64,000 bases of DNA, from the NCBI RefSeq assembly GCF_902712855.1, contig NZ_LR743507.1:2900001-2964000 (forward strand), given 5' to 3'. The translations under genes were made by a program, and so were the position numbers. Shown one piece after another: positions 1 through 8,991 of the stretch (position 1 is its first letter; the number at the start of each line of letters is the position of its first letter). Origin of the DNA: Variovorax paradoxus. Its GTDB lineage: Bacteria; Pseudomonadota; Gammaproteobacteria; Burkholderiales; Burkholderiaceae_C. The notes under the pieces were generated by a model. It saw nothing but the letters and a program-made list of their open reading frames with translations, was not told where the DNA came from and made no database searches.

Positions 1-804
1 CGGTGCGGGCGTCGACCACCACCACGCTGCCCGCGCGCGCCTTGTTGGCGATGACGGCATCGCGGATCTTCTCGTAGGCCACGAACTGCACGCGGTCGTC
101 GATGCTCAGCTGCACGTCGTGGCCCTCGGTCGGGGGCACCTGGTCCTCGGTGTCCTCGACGATGTGGCCCAGCCGGTCCTTGATGACGTGGCGCGAGCCC
201 GACTTGCCGGCCAGCTCCTGGTTGAACGCCAGCTCCACGCCTTCCTGCCCGACATCTTCCACGTTGGTGAAGCCTGCCAGGTGGGCCGCGGCCTCGCCCT
301 CGGGGTACTGGCGGCGGTAGTCGCGCCGCAGGTAGATGCCCTTGATGTTGAGCGCTGCCACCTGCCTGGCGATGGGTTCGTCGACCTGGCGCTTGAGCCA
401 CACGAAGCTCTTGTCCTCGTCCTCGAGCTTCTTGTCGAAGTCCTTCTGCGCCATGCCGAGCAGCTTGGCGGCCTGCCTGAGCTTCGATTGCGTGTCCGGG
501 TCACTGCGCTCGATGTCCTCGGGAATCGCCCAGATGCTGGGCGCGGGCATGTCGGACGCCAGGATCAGTCCGTTGCGGTCGAGGATGCGGCCCCGGTTGG
601 CCGGCAGCTCGAGCGTGCGCTGGTAGCGCACCTCGCCCTGGTGCTGGAAGAAGTCGTTGTCGAAGATCTGCACATACGCGGCGCGGCCCGCCAGCAGCAC
701 GAAGCTGAAAGCGATGCTGGCCACGATGAACTTGCTGCGCCACACGGGGGTGGGGCTGGCGAGCAGCGGACTGCTGCCGTAGCGGATGCGGCCATTGGGA
801 TTCA
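1..804 (-). CDS. ftsI: FtsI-type peptidoglycan transpeptidase (PBP3-like), N-terminal part
   Basis: Class B penicillin-binding protein that would cross-link septal peptidoglycan from the inner membrane. Only residues 1-268 are in the window; the reading frame stays open through the window edge and the SxxK, SxN and KTG active-site motifs lie outside. Visible are a short cytoplasmic N-terminus, one membrane anchor at about residues 25-44, and the class B signature RGRILDRNG at 71-79 followed by the non-catalytic pedestal domain. The ATG at 804 gives the usual FtsI N-terminus. The gene follows tolA rather than ftsL, so it is outside the usual division and cell-wall cluster and may be a paralog. 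PBP2 (MrdA) is the alternative, but the N-terminus reads as FtsI. Confidence 0.85.
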
Positions 805-822
805 TGAGCCGCAATTATCGAG

Positions 823-850
823 TTCCGGGTGACGTGGCCGTCACCCGGAA
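823..850. repeat. Perfect inverted repeat upstream of ftsI
   Basis: Two 11-bp arms, TTCCGGGTGAC and GTCACCCGGAA, are separated by 6 bp. The element lies between the tolA stop and the ftsI start, about 18 bp upstream of that start. No T-tract follows on the minus strand, so it is not a textbook terminator for tolA. It could be an operator or an RNA hairpin that decouples ftsI from the tol genes. Confidence 0.5.
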
Positions 851-912
851 GGGGCCCGTTTTCTTAGCTGCGCGTTAGCAGCGGGCCGAGCAAACGCGCA
901 TGGAGCGCAGGG

Positions 913-1885
913 TCAGCGCTTGGGCCGCAGCGAGACGATCAGCGACGGGAAGATGCGCCCGTCGGTGTCGCGCGGCAGCCTGTCGGTCTTGCGCAGGCCT
1001 CGCTCTGCCGCTTCGTCCCAGCCCGGCAGGCCGCTCGACTTGCTGAGCTTGACGTTGACGATGGTGCCGTCGGGCGCCAGGCTCACCTCGAACTCCGCCG
1101 CCGGGTTGCCGTTCACGGTGTCGGCATCGGGGAAGGTGATGTTCGGGCGCACGGCGGCCGCGATGCGTCCGGCATAACCGCTCGACGGACCGGAGGTGCG
1201 CAGGGCCGTGCCCTTCGAGTCGTCGCTGCCGCTAGCGCCGGCCAGGCCCTGCATGCGTTTGAGCGTGGCGGCACGGTCGGCCGCAGCCTGCTTTGCAGCG
1301 GCCTCTGCCTTCTTGGCCTCGGCCTGCTTGGCGGCTTCCGCTTTCTTGGCTTCGGCTTCCTGCTGCTGCTTCTTCTGCTCGGCCAGCTTCTTCTGCTGTT
1401 CCTGCTTCTTCTCGGCCTCTTCCTCGGCGCGCTGCCTGGCCTCGAGTTCCTTCTTCTTCTGCTGTTGCTGCTTCTCGAGCTCGCGTTCCTTCTGTTCCTT
1501 CTGCTCCTTGAGCTTCTTCTCGCGCTCCAGGGCAATGTCGGGTGCCTTCGGCGCAGGCGCGGGCTCGGGCGCCTTGGCAACGGGCGGCGGAGGGGCGCGG
1601 GCGGAACAGGCGTGGGAGCGGGAGCCGGCGGGGAGGCGGAGGCGGCGGTGGCGTGGGAACCGGCGCGGGCGCCTGCGGGGCCTGCAGGCGGGGCGCCGCC
1701 TGCTGCACCGTGGCCGACCACAGTTCCGCGTCGACGGCGCCTTCGTCGGCCTCGCTGCGCCAGCGCACACCCCAGGTGAGCGCGGCGATCAGCAGGCCGT
1801 GTGCAATGAGGGCCAGCACGACGGCACGCGGCGTGCCGCGTTGCGGCGGCGGTGCGAACTCGGGGCGATCCAGTGCGAGCGACAT
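913..1885 (-). CDS. tolA: TolA envelope protein, frame interrupted twice as read
   Basis: TolA spans the periplasm and links TolQ-TolR in the inner membrane to outer-membrane partners. The N-terminus from ATG 1885 has a short cytoplasmic segment, one membrane helix and a proline-rich stretch. The long Lys/Glu/Ala/Gln-rich helical domain and the C-terminal TolA/TonB-like domain ending in SLIVSLRPKR are in a different frame. Continuity is restored through the third frame if one base is added in each of two G4 runs on the plus strand (1630-1633 and 1592-1595); the restored segment reads as a normal Pro/Ala linker. Two same-direction slips in homopolymers suggest sequencing undercalls rather than a dead gene. 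The start lies 3 bp from the end of tolR, which fits an operon. Identification is firm; integrity is uncertain. Confidence 0.8.
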
Positions 1886-1888
1886 GCC

Positions 1889-2326
<438 letters not shown>

Positions 2327-2341
2327 CTGTGAAGCCTCCGC

Positions 2342-3061
2342 TCAGCGGTTGGCCGGAGCCACCGACGATGCAACGCTCGCGTTCGGGTTGGCCGAGAGGT
2401 TGCGCTGCAGGATGTTGGAGAACTCCTCGATGTAGGTCTCGAGGGCAATGGCGATCTTGTCGATCTCGCGGGCGAAGCGGTTGTAGCCCACCACCGCCGG
2501 AATCGCGGCGAACAGGCCGATGGCGGTAGCCACCAGCGCCTCGGCGATGCCGGGAGCGACGGTGGCCAGCGTGACCTGTGCCAGCGCTGCCAGGCCGGTG
2601 AACGCATGCATGATCCCCCAGACCGTACCGAACAGGCCGACGTACGGGGAGACAGAGCCCACGGTGGCCAGGAAAGAAAGGTTCTGCTCGGCTGCATCCA
2701 GCTCGCGCTGGAAGCTCGCGCGCATGGCGCGGCGGGCGCCGTCGAGCAGCGTGCCGGCGTCGCTCACGTGGCGCTCGCGCAGCTTCTGGTACTCGCGCAT
2801 GCCGGAGGCGAAGATGCGCTCCATGGGGCCGGCGAACTTGGCATTCTGCGCGGCCGAGGCGAACAGTTCGTTGAGGCTGGTGCCCGACCAGAACTCGCGT
2901 TCGAAGTCGTCGTTCAGTGCGCGCATGCGCCGCAGCGCGAAGTACTTGCGGATGATCGCGGCCCAGCTGGCGATCGAGACGATCACCAGCAGCAGCACGA
3001 CCAGTTGCACCACGAAGCTCGCGTGGAGCAGGAGATTGATGATGGAAAGGTCTTGGTTCAT
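2342..3061 (-). CDS. tolQ: TolQ, stator subunit of the Tol-Pal system
   Basis: A 239-residue MotA/TolQ/ExbB family protein with three membrane helices. The first is at about 14-36; the last two include VSPYVGLFGTVWGIMHAF and the run around GIAEALVATAIGLFAAIP, which are typical of the family. It forms the proton channel with TolR. The start ATG at 3061 overlaps the ybgC stop by four bases (ATGA), indicating translational coupling in a ybgC-tolQ-tolR-tolA operon. An open frame continues far upstream of this ATG but only overlaps ybgC out of frame, so it is not used. Confidence 0.95.
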   Translation of the reverse strand: MNQDLSIINLLLHASFVVQLVVLLLVIVSIASWAAIIRKYFALRRMRALNDDFEREFWSGTSLNELFASAAQNAKFAGPMERIFASGMREYQKLRERHVSDAGTLLDGARRAMRASFQRELDAAEQNLSFLATVGSVSPYVGLFGTVWGIMHAFTGLAALAQVTLATVAPGIAEALVATAIGLFAAIPAVVGYNRFAREIDKIAIALETYIEEFSNILQRNLSANPNASVASSVAPANR

Positions 3062-3516
3062 GGCGTGATAGGTTGAGTCATGGAGCCGCTGTAGCGCTCG
3101 AGGGTTCCCGTGACTTGTTTCGGTATGCGCGCGGGACGCAGCGTAGCCGCGTCCACCCAGCCGATGCGGATGGTGCCTTCGCACAGCAGGACGGGTGCCG
3201 AGGCGCCCGTTCGTTCTTGCTCTGTTTTTGATAGCACTCGCTGACCGATTATCAACGAGGCAGTACCCAGTTGTCGAAGTTCGGCGGTAACGAGCAGTTC
3301 GTCGTCGAGCCGCGAGGGCCGATGATATTTGAGCTGCGTTTCGCTCACCACGAACTGGCCGCCCGTTTCCTCGCGCAGCTTGCGTTGCTCGACGCCCAGG
3401 GAGCGCAGCCACTCGGTGCGCCCGCGCTCCATGAACTTCAGGTAGTTGGCGTAGAACACGATGCCGCCGGCATCGGTGTCTTCCCAGTAGACGCGGATCG
3501 GGAACGCGTAGCTCAT
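3058..3516 (-). CDS. ybgC: YbgC-like acyl-CoA thioesterase of the Tol-Pal operon
   Basis: A 152-residue hotdog-fold thioesterase. The N-terminal motif WEDTDAGG followed by FYANYLKFMERGRTEW is the YbgC/4-hydroxybenzoyl-CoA thioesterase signature and contains the catalytic Asp. The family hydrolyses short-chain or malonyl acyl-CoA thioesters in the cytoplasm and is the usual first gene of tol-pal operons. It overlaps the upstream aminotransferase stop and the downstream tolQ start by four bases each. Confidence 0.9.
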   Translation of the reverse strand: MSYAFPIRVYWEDTDAGGIVFYANYLKFMERGRTEWLRSLGVEQRKLREETGGQFVVSETQLKYHRPSRLDDELLVTAELRQLGTASLIIGQRVLSKTEQERTGASAPVLLCEGTIRIGWVDAATLRPARIPKQVTGTLERYSGSMTQPITP

Positions 3517-4718
3517 TGCGCCCCGGTGCCCGCCATCGCGGCCATCGCGCGCAGCCGTTCGATGGCTTCCTGCAGGTGCGCCATCGAGCTGGCGGTGGAG
3601 AAGCGCACAAACTTGGCGGTCTCGGCGGTGCCGAAGTCGCGGCCCGGCGTGACCGCCACGTGCGCGCGCTTCATGGTCTCGAAAGCGAAGTCCCAGCTGC
3701 CCGAGATGCCGAGCTTTTCGGCGAACGAGGTGCAGTCGGCCCAGGCATAGAAGGCGCCGTCGGGCATCACCGGCACGCTCAGTCCGAGCGCGTCGAGCTG
3801 CGGAATGAACCAGTCGCGGCGCGCCTTGAACTCGGCGCGGCGGCGCTCGTACTCTGCAATGCTCGCATCCTCGAAGCAGGCCAGTGCCGCGTACTGCGAC
3901 ACGGTGCTCGCGCAGATGAACAGGTTCTGGGCCAGCCGCTCGACCACCGGCACCAGCGTTTCGGGCACCACCAGCCAGCCGAGGCGCCAGCCGGTCATGT
4001 TGAAGTACTTGCTGAAGCTGTTGATGCTGATGACGTTGTCGTCGATGGCCAGCGCGGTCTGCCCGAAGGCATCGTCGTACGACAGGCCCAGGTAGATCTC
4101 GTCGATCAGCGTGATGCCGCCGCGCTGCGACACCACCTCGTGGATGCGGCGCAGTTCGTCGGGCGCGATCGACGTGCCGGTCGGGTTCGAGGGCGAGGCC
4201 AGCAGCACGCCGCGCGTCCTGTCGGTCCAGGCGGCCTCGACCTTCTCGGCGGTGAGCTGGAAGCGCTCATCGGCCGTGGTCGGCACCAGCACGGCCTTGC
4301 CGTCCGCCGCGCTCACGAAGTGGCGGTTGCACGGATAGCTCGGGTCGGGCATGAGGATCTCGTCGCCCGACTCGATGAGCGCGAGGCAGGCCAGCTGCAG
4401 CGCAGCCGAAGCGCCGGCGGTGACGACGATGCGCCGGGCCGGCACGTCGACACCGAATCGCTGGCTGTACCACGCGCTGATGCGTTCGCGCAGGTGGTCG
4501 AGGCCGGTGGCCTGTGTGTACTGCGTGGCGCCGGCACGCACGGCGCGTGCGGCCGCTTCCTGCACCAGGGGCGGGGCGGTGAAGTCGGGCTCGCCGATGT
4601 TCAGGAAGATCATCGGCCGGTCGGTGTGGGCGACCTCGCGGGCCAGTGCGCCCGCGGCCTTTGCCACTTCCATCACATAGAAGGGCTCGATGCGCTCGGC
4701 GCGAGATGAAATCTTCAT
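3513..4718 (-). CDS. Pyridoxal-phosphate class I/II aminotransferase
   Basis: A 401-residue fold-type I aminotransferase. Seen in the sequence: NIGEPDF near residue 40, the SNPTGT substrate-carboxylate loop, Asp206 in LIDEIYLGL for the pyridine nitrogen, and Lys237 in SINSFSKYFNMTGWRLGW as the Schiff-base lysine. The substrate cannot be read from sequence; the family includes aspartate, alanine and aromatic aminotransferases. I start at ATG 4718 (MKISSRAER). The longer start at 4772 would translate an intercistronic repeat, and the chosen start has no clear Shine-Dalgarno because the repeat runs up to it. It overlaps ybgC by four bases. Confidence 0.85.
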   Translation of the reverse strand: MKISSRAERIEPFYVMEVAKAAGALAREVAHTDRPMIFLNIGEPDFTAPPLVQEAAARAVRAGATQYTQATGLDHLRERISAWYSQRFGVDVPARRIVVTAGASAALQLACLALIESGDEILMPDPSYPCNRHFVSAADGKAVLVPTTADERFQLTAEKVEAAWTDRTRGVLLASPSNPTGTSIAPDELRRIHEVVSQRGGITLIDEIYLGLSYDDAFGQTALAIDDNVISINSFSKYFNMTGWRLGWLVVPETLVPVVERLAQNLFICASTVSQYAALACFEDASIAEYERRRAEFKARRDWFIPQLDALGLSVPVMPDGAFYAWADCTSFAEKLGISGSWDFAFETMKRAHVAVTPGRDFGTAETAKFVRFSTASSMAHLQEAIERLRAMAAMAGTGAQ

Positions 4719-4721
4719 ATC

Positions 4722-4820
4722 AGGAACGCGGCGGAACGGGCTTGGCCCGGACGCTGGTGTTGCCCCCGGCAAGGGGTCGGCGAAGGCGGCACGAGGTGCG
4801 CTGCAGACTGGGTGCGAGCA
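4722..4820 (-). repeat. Intercistronic repeat, family C copy 1
   Basis: On the minus strand this starts directly after the nusB stop and runs to just before the aminotransferase start. It matches the other four copies: a CCCAG-CTGC-GCGCAC-TCGTG block, then ACCCCTTGCCGGGGGCAACACC, whose ACCCC and GGGGG parts can pair, then a CCGG-AAGCC-GTTCC block. Its orientation is sense relative to the flanking genes. This is the most diverged copy. Confidence 0.7.
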
Positions 4821-5363
4821 CTATTTGGCCTTGCCGGAAGCCCGGTCGGCTTCCACTTCGAGCGGCCGCAGCTGCGGTGCCAGGCCGTTGAGCACGGCAT
4901 TCACGTATTTGTGGCCGTCGGTGCCGCCGAATTCCTTGGCCAGCTCGATGCACTCGTTGAGCACCACGCGCCACGGCACGTCGAGGCAATTCTGGAACTC
5001 GTACACGCCGATCCACATCACCGCGTGCTCGATGGGCGAGATCTCCTCGAACTTGCGGTCGAGCAGCGGGCGGATGAGCGCGTCGAGCTGCTCCGCGCCT
5101 TCGATCGCGCCGTGCAGCAGCGCGTCGTAGTGCAGCGCGTCGGCCTTGTGGAAGCCGGCGAGGTCGCGCGTGAAGTGGTCGATGTCGGTCGGGTCGTTGC
5201 GTCCGACCAGGTGCTGGTAGAGCGCCTGCAGCGCGAACTCTCGCGCGCGGCTGCGGTTGGACTTGGCCGAAGCCTTGCGTGCGCCCGTGCTGGTGAGGCC
5301 GACGCGCGACTGCCGGGGCTTGGCGCCCGCGGACTTGGATGGCTTGGAGGTGTCTTCGGTCAT
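4821..5363 (-). CDS. nusB: NusB transcription antitermination factor
   Basis: A 180-residue NusB with a basic, low-complexity extension of about 40 residues before the helical core (SRAREFALQALYQHLVG...). The core continues through ISPIEHAVMWIGVYEF and PWRVVLNECIELAKEFGGTDGHKYVNAVLNG, all family signatures. NusB binds boxA RNA with NusE (S10) to protect rRNA transcription from termination. The start overlaps the ribH stop by four bases (ATGA), the common ribH-nusB arrangement. Confidence 0.95.
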   Translation of the reverse strand: MTEDTSKPSKSAGAKPRQSRVGLTSTGARKASAKSNRSRAREFALQALYQHLVGRNDPTDIDHFTRDLAGFHKADALHYDALLHGAIEGAEQLDALIRPLLDRKFEEISPIEHAVMWIGVYEFQNCLDVPWRVVLNECIELAKEFGGTDGHKYVNAVLNGLAPQLRPLEVEADRASGKAK

Positions 5364-5821
5364 GAAAGGGTGGTCAGCAGTCGAGCCATTTCGACAGCCA
5401 CGCGGGCCGCGTCACGGCCCTTGTCGGTCTGGCGGGCAACGGCTTGCTCGAGGTTTTCGGTGGTGAGGATCGCGTTGGCGATGGGCAGTCGGTAGTCGAG
5501 CGCGATGCGGCTCACGCTGGCGCCCGATTCGTTGGCCACCAGCTCGAAGTGGTAGGTCTCGCCGCGGATGATGCAGCCCAGCGCCACCAGCGCGTGGTAG
5601 CCGCCGCGTTCGGCGAGCGCCTGCAGCGCCACCGGTACCTCGAGTGCGCCGGGCACCTGGAGGTGATGGATGTCCGACGCAGCCACGCCGAGCGCCTCGA
5701 GCTCCGAGAGGCAGGCGCGTGCCAGTGCGTCGGTGATGTCGGCATTGAACCGCGCCTGCACGATGCCGATGCGCAGGCCCTTGCCGTCGAGCGTCGTTTC
5801 GCCTTTGTTGGAACCTTGCAT
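5360..5821 (-). CDS. ribH: 6,7-dimethyl-8-ribityllumazine synthase
   Basis: A 153-residue lumazine synthase, which condenses 5-amino-6-ribitylaminouracil with 3,4-dihydroxy-2-butanone 4-phosphate. Motifs seen: IVQARFNADITDAL at the N-terminus, VPGALEVPVALQ, and GCIIRGETYHFELVANESGA with the catalytic His. Length is typical of the icosahedral or pentameric enzymes. It lies 6 bp after ribBX and overlaps nusB, in one riboflavin operon. Confidence 0.95.
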   Translation of the reverse strand: MQGSNKGETTLDGKGLRIGIVQARFNADITDALARACLSELEALGVAASDIHHLQVPGALEVPVALQALAERGGYHALVALGCIIRGETYHFELVANESGASVSRIALDYRLPIANAILTTENLEQAVARQTDKGRDAARVAVEMARLLTTLS

Positions 5822-5827
5822 GGTCGT

Positions 5828-6982
5828 TCAGTCTTTCGTGAGGTAGCCGGAGATCTCGAGGCCGTAGCCCGCCGCCATGCTCGGCATGCGGCGCGGCGTG
5901 CCCAGCAGGTTCATCTTGTGAACGCCGCATTCGCGCAGGATCTGCGCGCCGATGCCGTAGCTGCGCAGGTCCATCCGGCCGCGCTCGGGGGCTTGCGCGG
6001 GACGCGCGGTGCCGTCGAACTGCGCGAGCAGCTCGCCGGCGGTTTCGCCGCAGTTCAGCAGCACGGCCACGCCCTTGCCTTCGTCAGCGATGTGCGAGAG
6101 GCTGGCATCCAGGCTCCACGAGTGCAGCGAGCGGTTGATTTCCAGCGCGTCGAGCACCGACAGCGGTTCGTGTACGCGAACGGACACCGTGTCTTCGGGC
6201 GACCACGTGCCGCGCACCAGCGCGAGGTGTACGCCGCGGCTGGGCTTGTCGAGGAAGGCGTGGGCGGTGAACGCACCCCAGTTGGTCTGGATCTCGCGGC
6301 AGCCGACCTTTTCGACCAGCGATTCGACGCGGCTGCGGTGCTCGATGAGCGCGGCGATGGTGCCGATCTTGATGTCGTGCTCGGCCGCGAAGATCTGCAG
6401 GTCGGGCAGGCGGGCCATGGTGCCGTCCTCGTTCATCACCTCGCAGATCACCGAGGCGGGCGAGCAGCCCGCCATGGCGGCGAGGTCGCAGCCGGCTTCG
6501 GTGTGGCCTGCGCGCATGAGCACACCGCCGTCCACAGCCTGCAGCGGGAAGATGTGGCCGGGCTGCACCAGGTCGGCGGCCACGGCGTCGGGCGCCACGG
6601 CGGCCTGCACGGTGCGCGCGCGGTCGGCTGCCGAGATGCCGGTGGTCACGCCTTCGGCGGCTTCGATCGACACCGTGAAGGCGGTCGAATGCTTGGCGCC
6701 GTTGCGCTGGACCATCGGCGGCAGCTGCAGCCGCTCGCACATCTCGCGCGACAGCGTCAGGCAGATCAGGCCGCGCGCATGACGCGCCATGAAGTTGATG
6801 GACTCGGCCGTGATGTGGTCGGCGGCAATGACGATGTCGCCTTCGTTCTCGCGGTCTTCCTCGTCCACGAGGATCACCATGCGGCCCGCGGCGAGTTCGG
6901 CCACGATCTCCTCGACCGGGGAGATCGGGGCGGGCGCACGCGCGGTGCGGGGGGCGCCGATCGGCGTGACGGAGGCGTTCAT
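5828..6982 (-). CDS. ribB: RibBX: 3,4-dihydroxy-2-butanone-4-phosphate synthase with degenerate RibA domain
   Basis: A 384-residue protein. The N-terminal half (about 20-215) is an intact DHBP synthase: EDRENEGD at 42-49 for Mg2+ and substrate, and RAGHTEAGCDL at 157-166. The C-terminal half aligns with GTP cyclohydrolase II by position but lacks the zinc-binding Cys cluster and the GDxxGS-RCDCG motif, so it should not hydrolyse GTP. This matches the RibBX variant described in proteobacteria. The start at 6982 overlaps the ribE stop by four bases. The open frame runs further upstream through ribE but has no other support. Confidence 0.9.
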   Translation of the reverse strand: MNASVTPIGAPRTARAPAPISPVEEIVAELAAGRMVILVDEEDRENEGDIVIAADHITAESINFMARHARGLICLTLSREMCERLQLPPMVQRNGAKHSTAFTVSIEAAEGVTTGISAADRARTVQAAVAPDAVAADLVQPGHIFPLQAVDGGVLMRAGHTEAGCDLAAMAGCSPASVICEVMNEDGTMARLPDLQIFAAEHDIKIGTIAALIEHRSRVESLVEKVGCREIQTNWGAFTAHAFLDKPSRGVHLALVRGTWSPEDTVSVRVHEPLSVLDALEINRSLHSWSLDASLSHIADEGKGVAVLLNCGETAGELLAQFDGTARPAQAPERGRMDLRSYGIGAQILRECGVHKMNLLGTPRRMPSMAAGYGLEISGYLTKD

Positions 6983-7653
6983 TCGGCGGTGTCCTTGGAA
7001 TGCGTGGAATGCGTGGAGGAGGGCGGCACCAGCACGCCGGCCTGAAGCATGCGCTCCACGTAGCGCGCCACGGTATCGATCTCGAGGTTGACCTTCGCGT
7101 CGGCCTTCAGCGTGCCGAGCGAGGTGTTTTCGACGGTGTGCGGGATCAGGTTGATGCTGATCTCGGCGCCTTCGGCGATGTCCTTCACCGTGTTGACGGT
7201 GAGGCTCACGCCGTTGATGGTGATCGAGCCCTTGTAGGCCAGGAAGCGGGCCAGCGCCTGGGGCGCGACCACGCGCAGTTCCCAGCTTTCGCCGACCGGC
7301 TCGAAGAAGCTCACCGTGCCGATGCCGTCCACGTGGCCCGACACGATGTGGCCGCCGAGGCGGTCGCTGGCACGCAGCGCCTTCTCGAGGTTGATGCGGC
7401 TGCCTTCTGAGGTCAGGCCGGCGGTCTTGTCGAGGGACTCGGCGGAAATATCGATGGTGAACTGCTGTCGCTCGGGAGCGAGGGTGGTGACGGTCATGCA
7501 GGCGCCGTTGAGCGCGATGCTGTCGCCGAGCCCGACGTCGTCGAGGTAACCCGAAGGCGCCTCGATGCTGAGTCTTTTGCCGTAGGAGGAGGAGGTGCCG
7601 AGGTCGTGGATGGCGGCGATGCGCCCCACGCCGGTGATGATTCCGGTGAACAT
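6979..7653 (-). CDS. ribE: Riboflavin synthase, alpha chain
   Basis: A 224-residue riboflavin synthase that dismutates two lumazine molecules to riboflavin. It starts with the diagnostic MFTGIITGVGRI and contains two tandem lumazine-binding barrels; each carries a GACMTV- or GVSLTV-type strand (NGACMTVTTL and NGVSLTVNTV). It lies 42 bp after the ribD stop and overlaps ribBX by four bases. Some authors call the gene ribC. Confidence 0.95.
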   Translation of the reverse strand: MFTGIITGVGRIAAIHDLGTSSSYGKRLSIEAPSGYLDDVGLGDSIALNGACMTVTTLAPERQQFTIDISAESLDKTAGLTSEGSRINLEKALRASDRLGGHIVSGHVDGIGTVSFFEPVGESWELRVVAPQALARFLAYKGSITINGVSLTVNTVKDIAEGAEISINLIPHTVENTSLGTLKADAKVNLEIDTVARYVERMLQAGVLVPPSSTHSTHSKDTAE

Positions 7654-7695
7654 CCGCGCATTTTCGCAGAGAACGGGAGTGCTTCGGGCCGAGCG

Positions 7696-8823
7696 CTAGA
7701 ACACATCCCTTCCGGCAACGCGCGCCAGCACCCGCAGGTCCGGGCCCAGCATGTCCGCAGACTTGAATTCCAGCGGCAGCGCACCGGCCAGCGAGGTCAG
7801 CGCGCCGTCCGGGTGGAGGTGGCTGGCGATGTCGAGCCCGTCGCCGATCAGCTTCGGCGCCAGGTAGACCAGCAATTCGTCGACGCAACCTTCCCGCAGC
7901 AGCGAGCCGTTGAGCTTGTGGCCCGATTCGACGTGCAACTCATTGACGCCCCTTGCCGCCAGGTCCTGCATCAGCGCAGGCAGGTCGACCTTGCCGTGCG
8001 CGTTGGCGAGGCAGGCGACGCTCGCGCCGCGCGCTTCGAGCGCCGCGGCCTTGGCCTCGTCCCGGCTGGCGGCGTAGATCCAGACCGGCCGCCCTGCTAT
8101 GAATAAGTGAGCGTCGGGCGGAGTCTGCATTCGGCTGTCGACCACGACCAGATGGGGTTGCCGGGGCGTCTCGACCAGGCGCACGTCCAGGCGCGGGTTG
8201 TCTTCGATCACCGTGCCGACGCCCGTGAGCACCGCGCTTGCCCGCGCGCGCCAGGCATGGCCGTCGGCGCGGGCCGCCTCGGCAGTGATCCATTGGCTCA
8301 CGCCGTTGCTCAGGCCCGTCTTGCCGTCAAGCGAAGCGGCGACCTTCAGGCGCACCCAGGGCTTCTTGCGGACCATGCGGCTGAAGAAGCCGATGTTGAG
8401 CTCGCGCGATTCGGCGGCACCCGGGCCGACCTCGACCTCCACACCCGCAGCACGCAGGCGTTCGAAGCCCTGGCCGGCGACAAGCGGGTTCGGGTCGGCC
8501 AGCGAAGCCACCACGCGGCGGATGCCGGCCGCGATCAGCGCGTCGCAGCACGGACCGGTGCGCCCGTGATGCGAACAGGGCTCCAGCGTGACGTAGGCCG
8601 TCGCGCCCTCCACCGAGTTTCCCTGTGCTGCCGCATCGCGCAGCGCCATCACCTCCGCATGCGGGCCGCCGGCCTGCTGCGTATGCCCCTGGCCCAGCAC
8701 TCGGCCCTCGGAGTCGCTCAGCACGCAACCCACGCGCGGATTCGGATCGGTGAGCAGCAGCGCCGACGCAGCCAGCCGCAGCGCGGTGGCGATATGCAGG
8801 GCGTCTTTTTCTGGAGAGGGCAT
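7696..8823 (-). CDS. ribD: RibD, bifunctional riboflavin deaminase/reductase
   Basis: A 375-residue protein with an N-terminal cytidine-deaminase-like domain: zinc ligands His55 (HAEV, with Glu57 as proton shuttle), Cys83 and Cys92 in PCSHHGRTGPC. A C-terminal reductase domain follows (KVAASLDGKT, VLTGVGTVIEDNPRLDVR, ELHVESGHKLNGSLL). It deaminates and reduces the GTP-derived pyrimidine in riboflavin synthesis. I use ATG 8823; an in-frame ATG at 8865 is possible, and neither has a clear Shine-Dalgarno. It is first in the rib-nusB operon and divergent from pilV. No FMN riboswitch is visible in the 168-bp gap upstream. Confidence 0.93.
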   Translation of the reverse strand: MPSPEKDALHIATALRLAASALLLTDPNPRVGCVLSDSEGRVLGQGHTQQAGGPHAEVMALRDAAAQGNSVEGATAYVTLEPCSHHGRTGPCCDALIAAGIRRVVASLADPNPLVAGQGFERLRAAGVEVEVGPGAAESRELNIGFFSRMVRKKPWVRLKVAASLDGKTGLSNGVSQWITAEAARADGHAWRARASAVLTGVGTVIEDNPRLDVRLVETPRQPHLVVVDSRMQTPPDAHLFIAGRPVWIYAASRDEAKAAALEARGASVACLANAHGKVDLPALMQDLAARGVNELHVESGHKLNGSLLREGCVDELLVYLAPKLIGDGLDIASHLHPDGALTSLAGALPLEFKSADMLGPDLRVLARVAGRDVF

Positions 8824-8991
8824 GGGGCTTTTCGGAAGAAGTTGGCAGCGGTGCGGCTGGATCATACGAGCGGCATTCGCCCGCGGACGAACGGTGCGGA
8901 TGCCGTTGCCGATGCCCGCTTACGCTCGGCTTTCGATGGCGCGGACCAAGAGGCAACCCGAGTTGCACACGCGCAGGGAGGACATCGTCAT

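Noticed and set aside
1..804. MrdA (PBP2) identity for the truncated transpeptidase
   Set aside because: The N-terminal anchor context and pedestal sequence read as FtsI/PBP3; the missing C-terminus prevents absolute certainty.
913..1885. Programmed frameshift in tolA
   Set aside because: No slippery heptamer with a downstream pseudoknot is apparent, and two separate same-direction slips would be needed; homopolymer undercalls explain it better.
8824..8991. FMN riboswitch in front of the riboflavin operon
   Set aside because: None of the conserved RFN element blocks is present in the 168-bp divergent gap.
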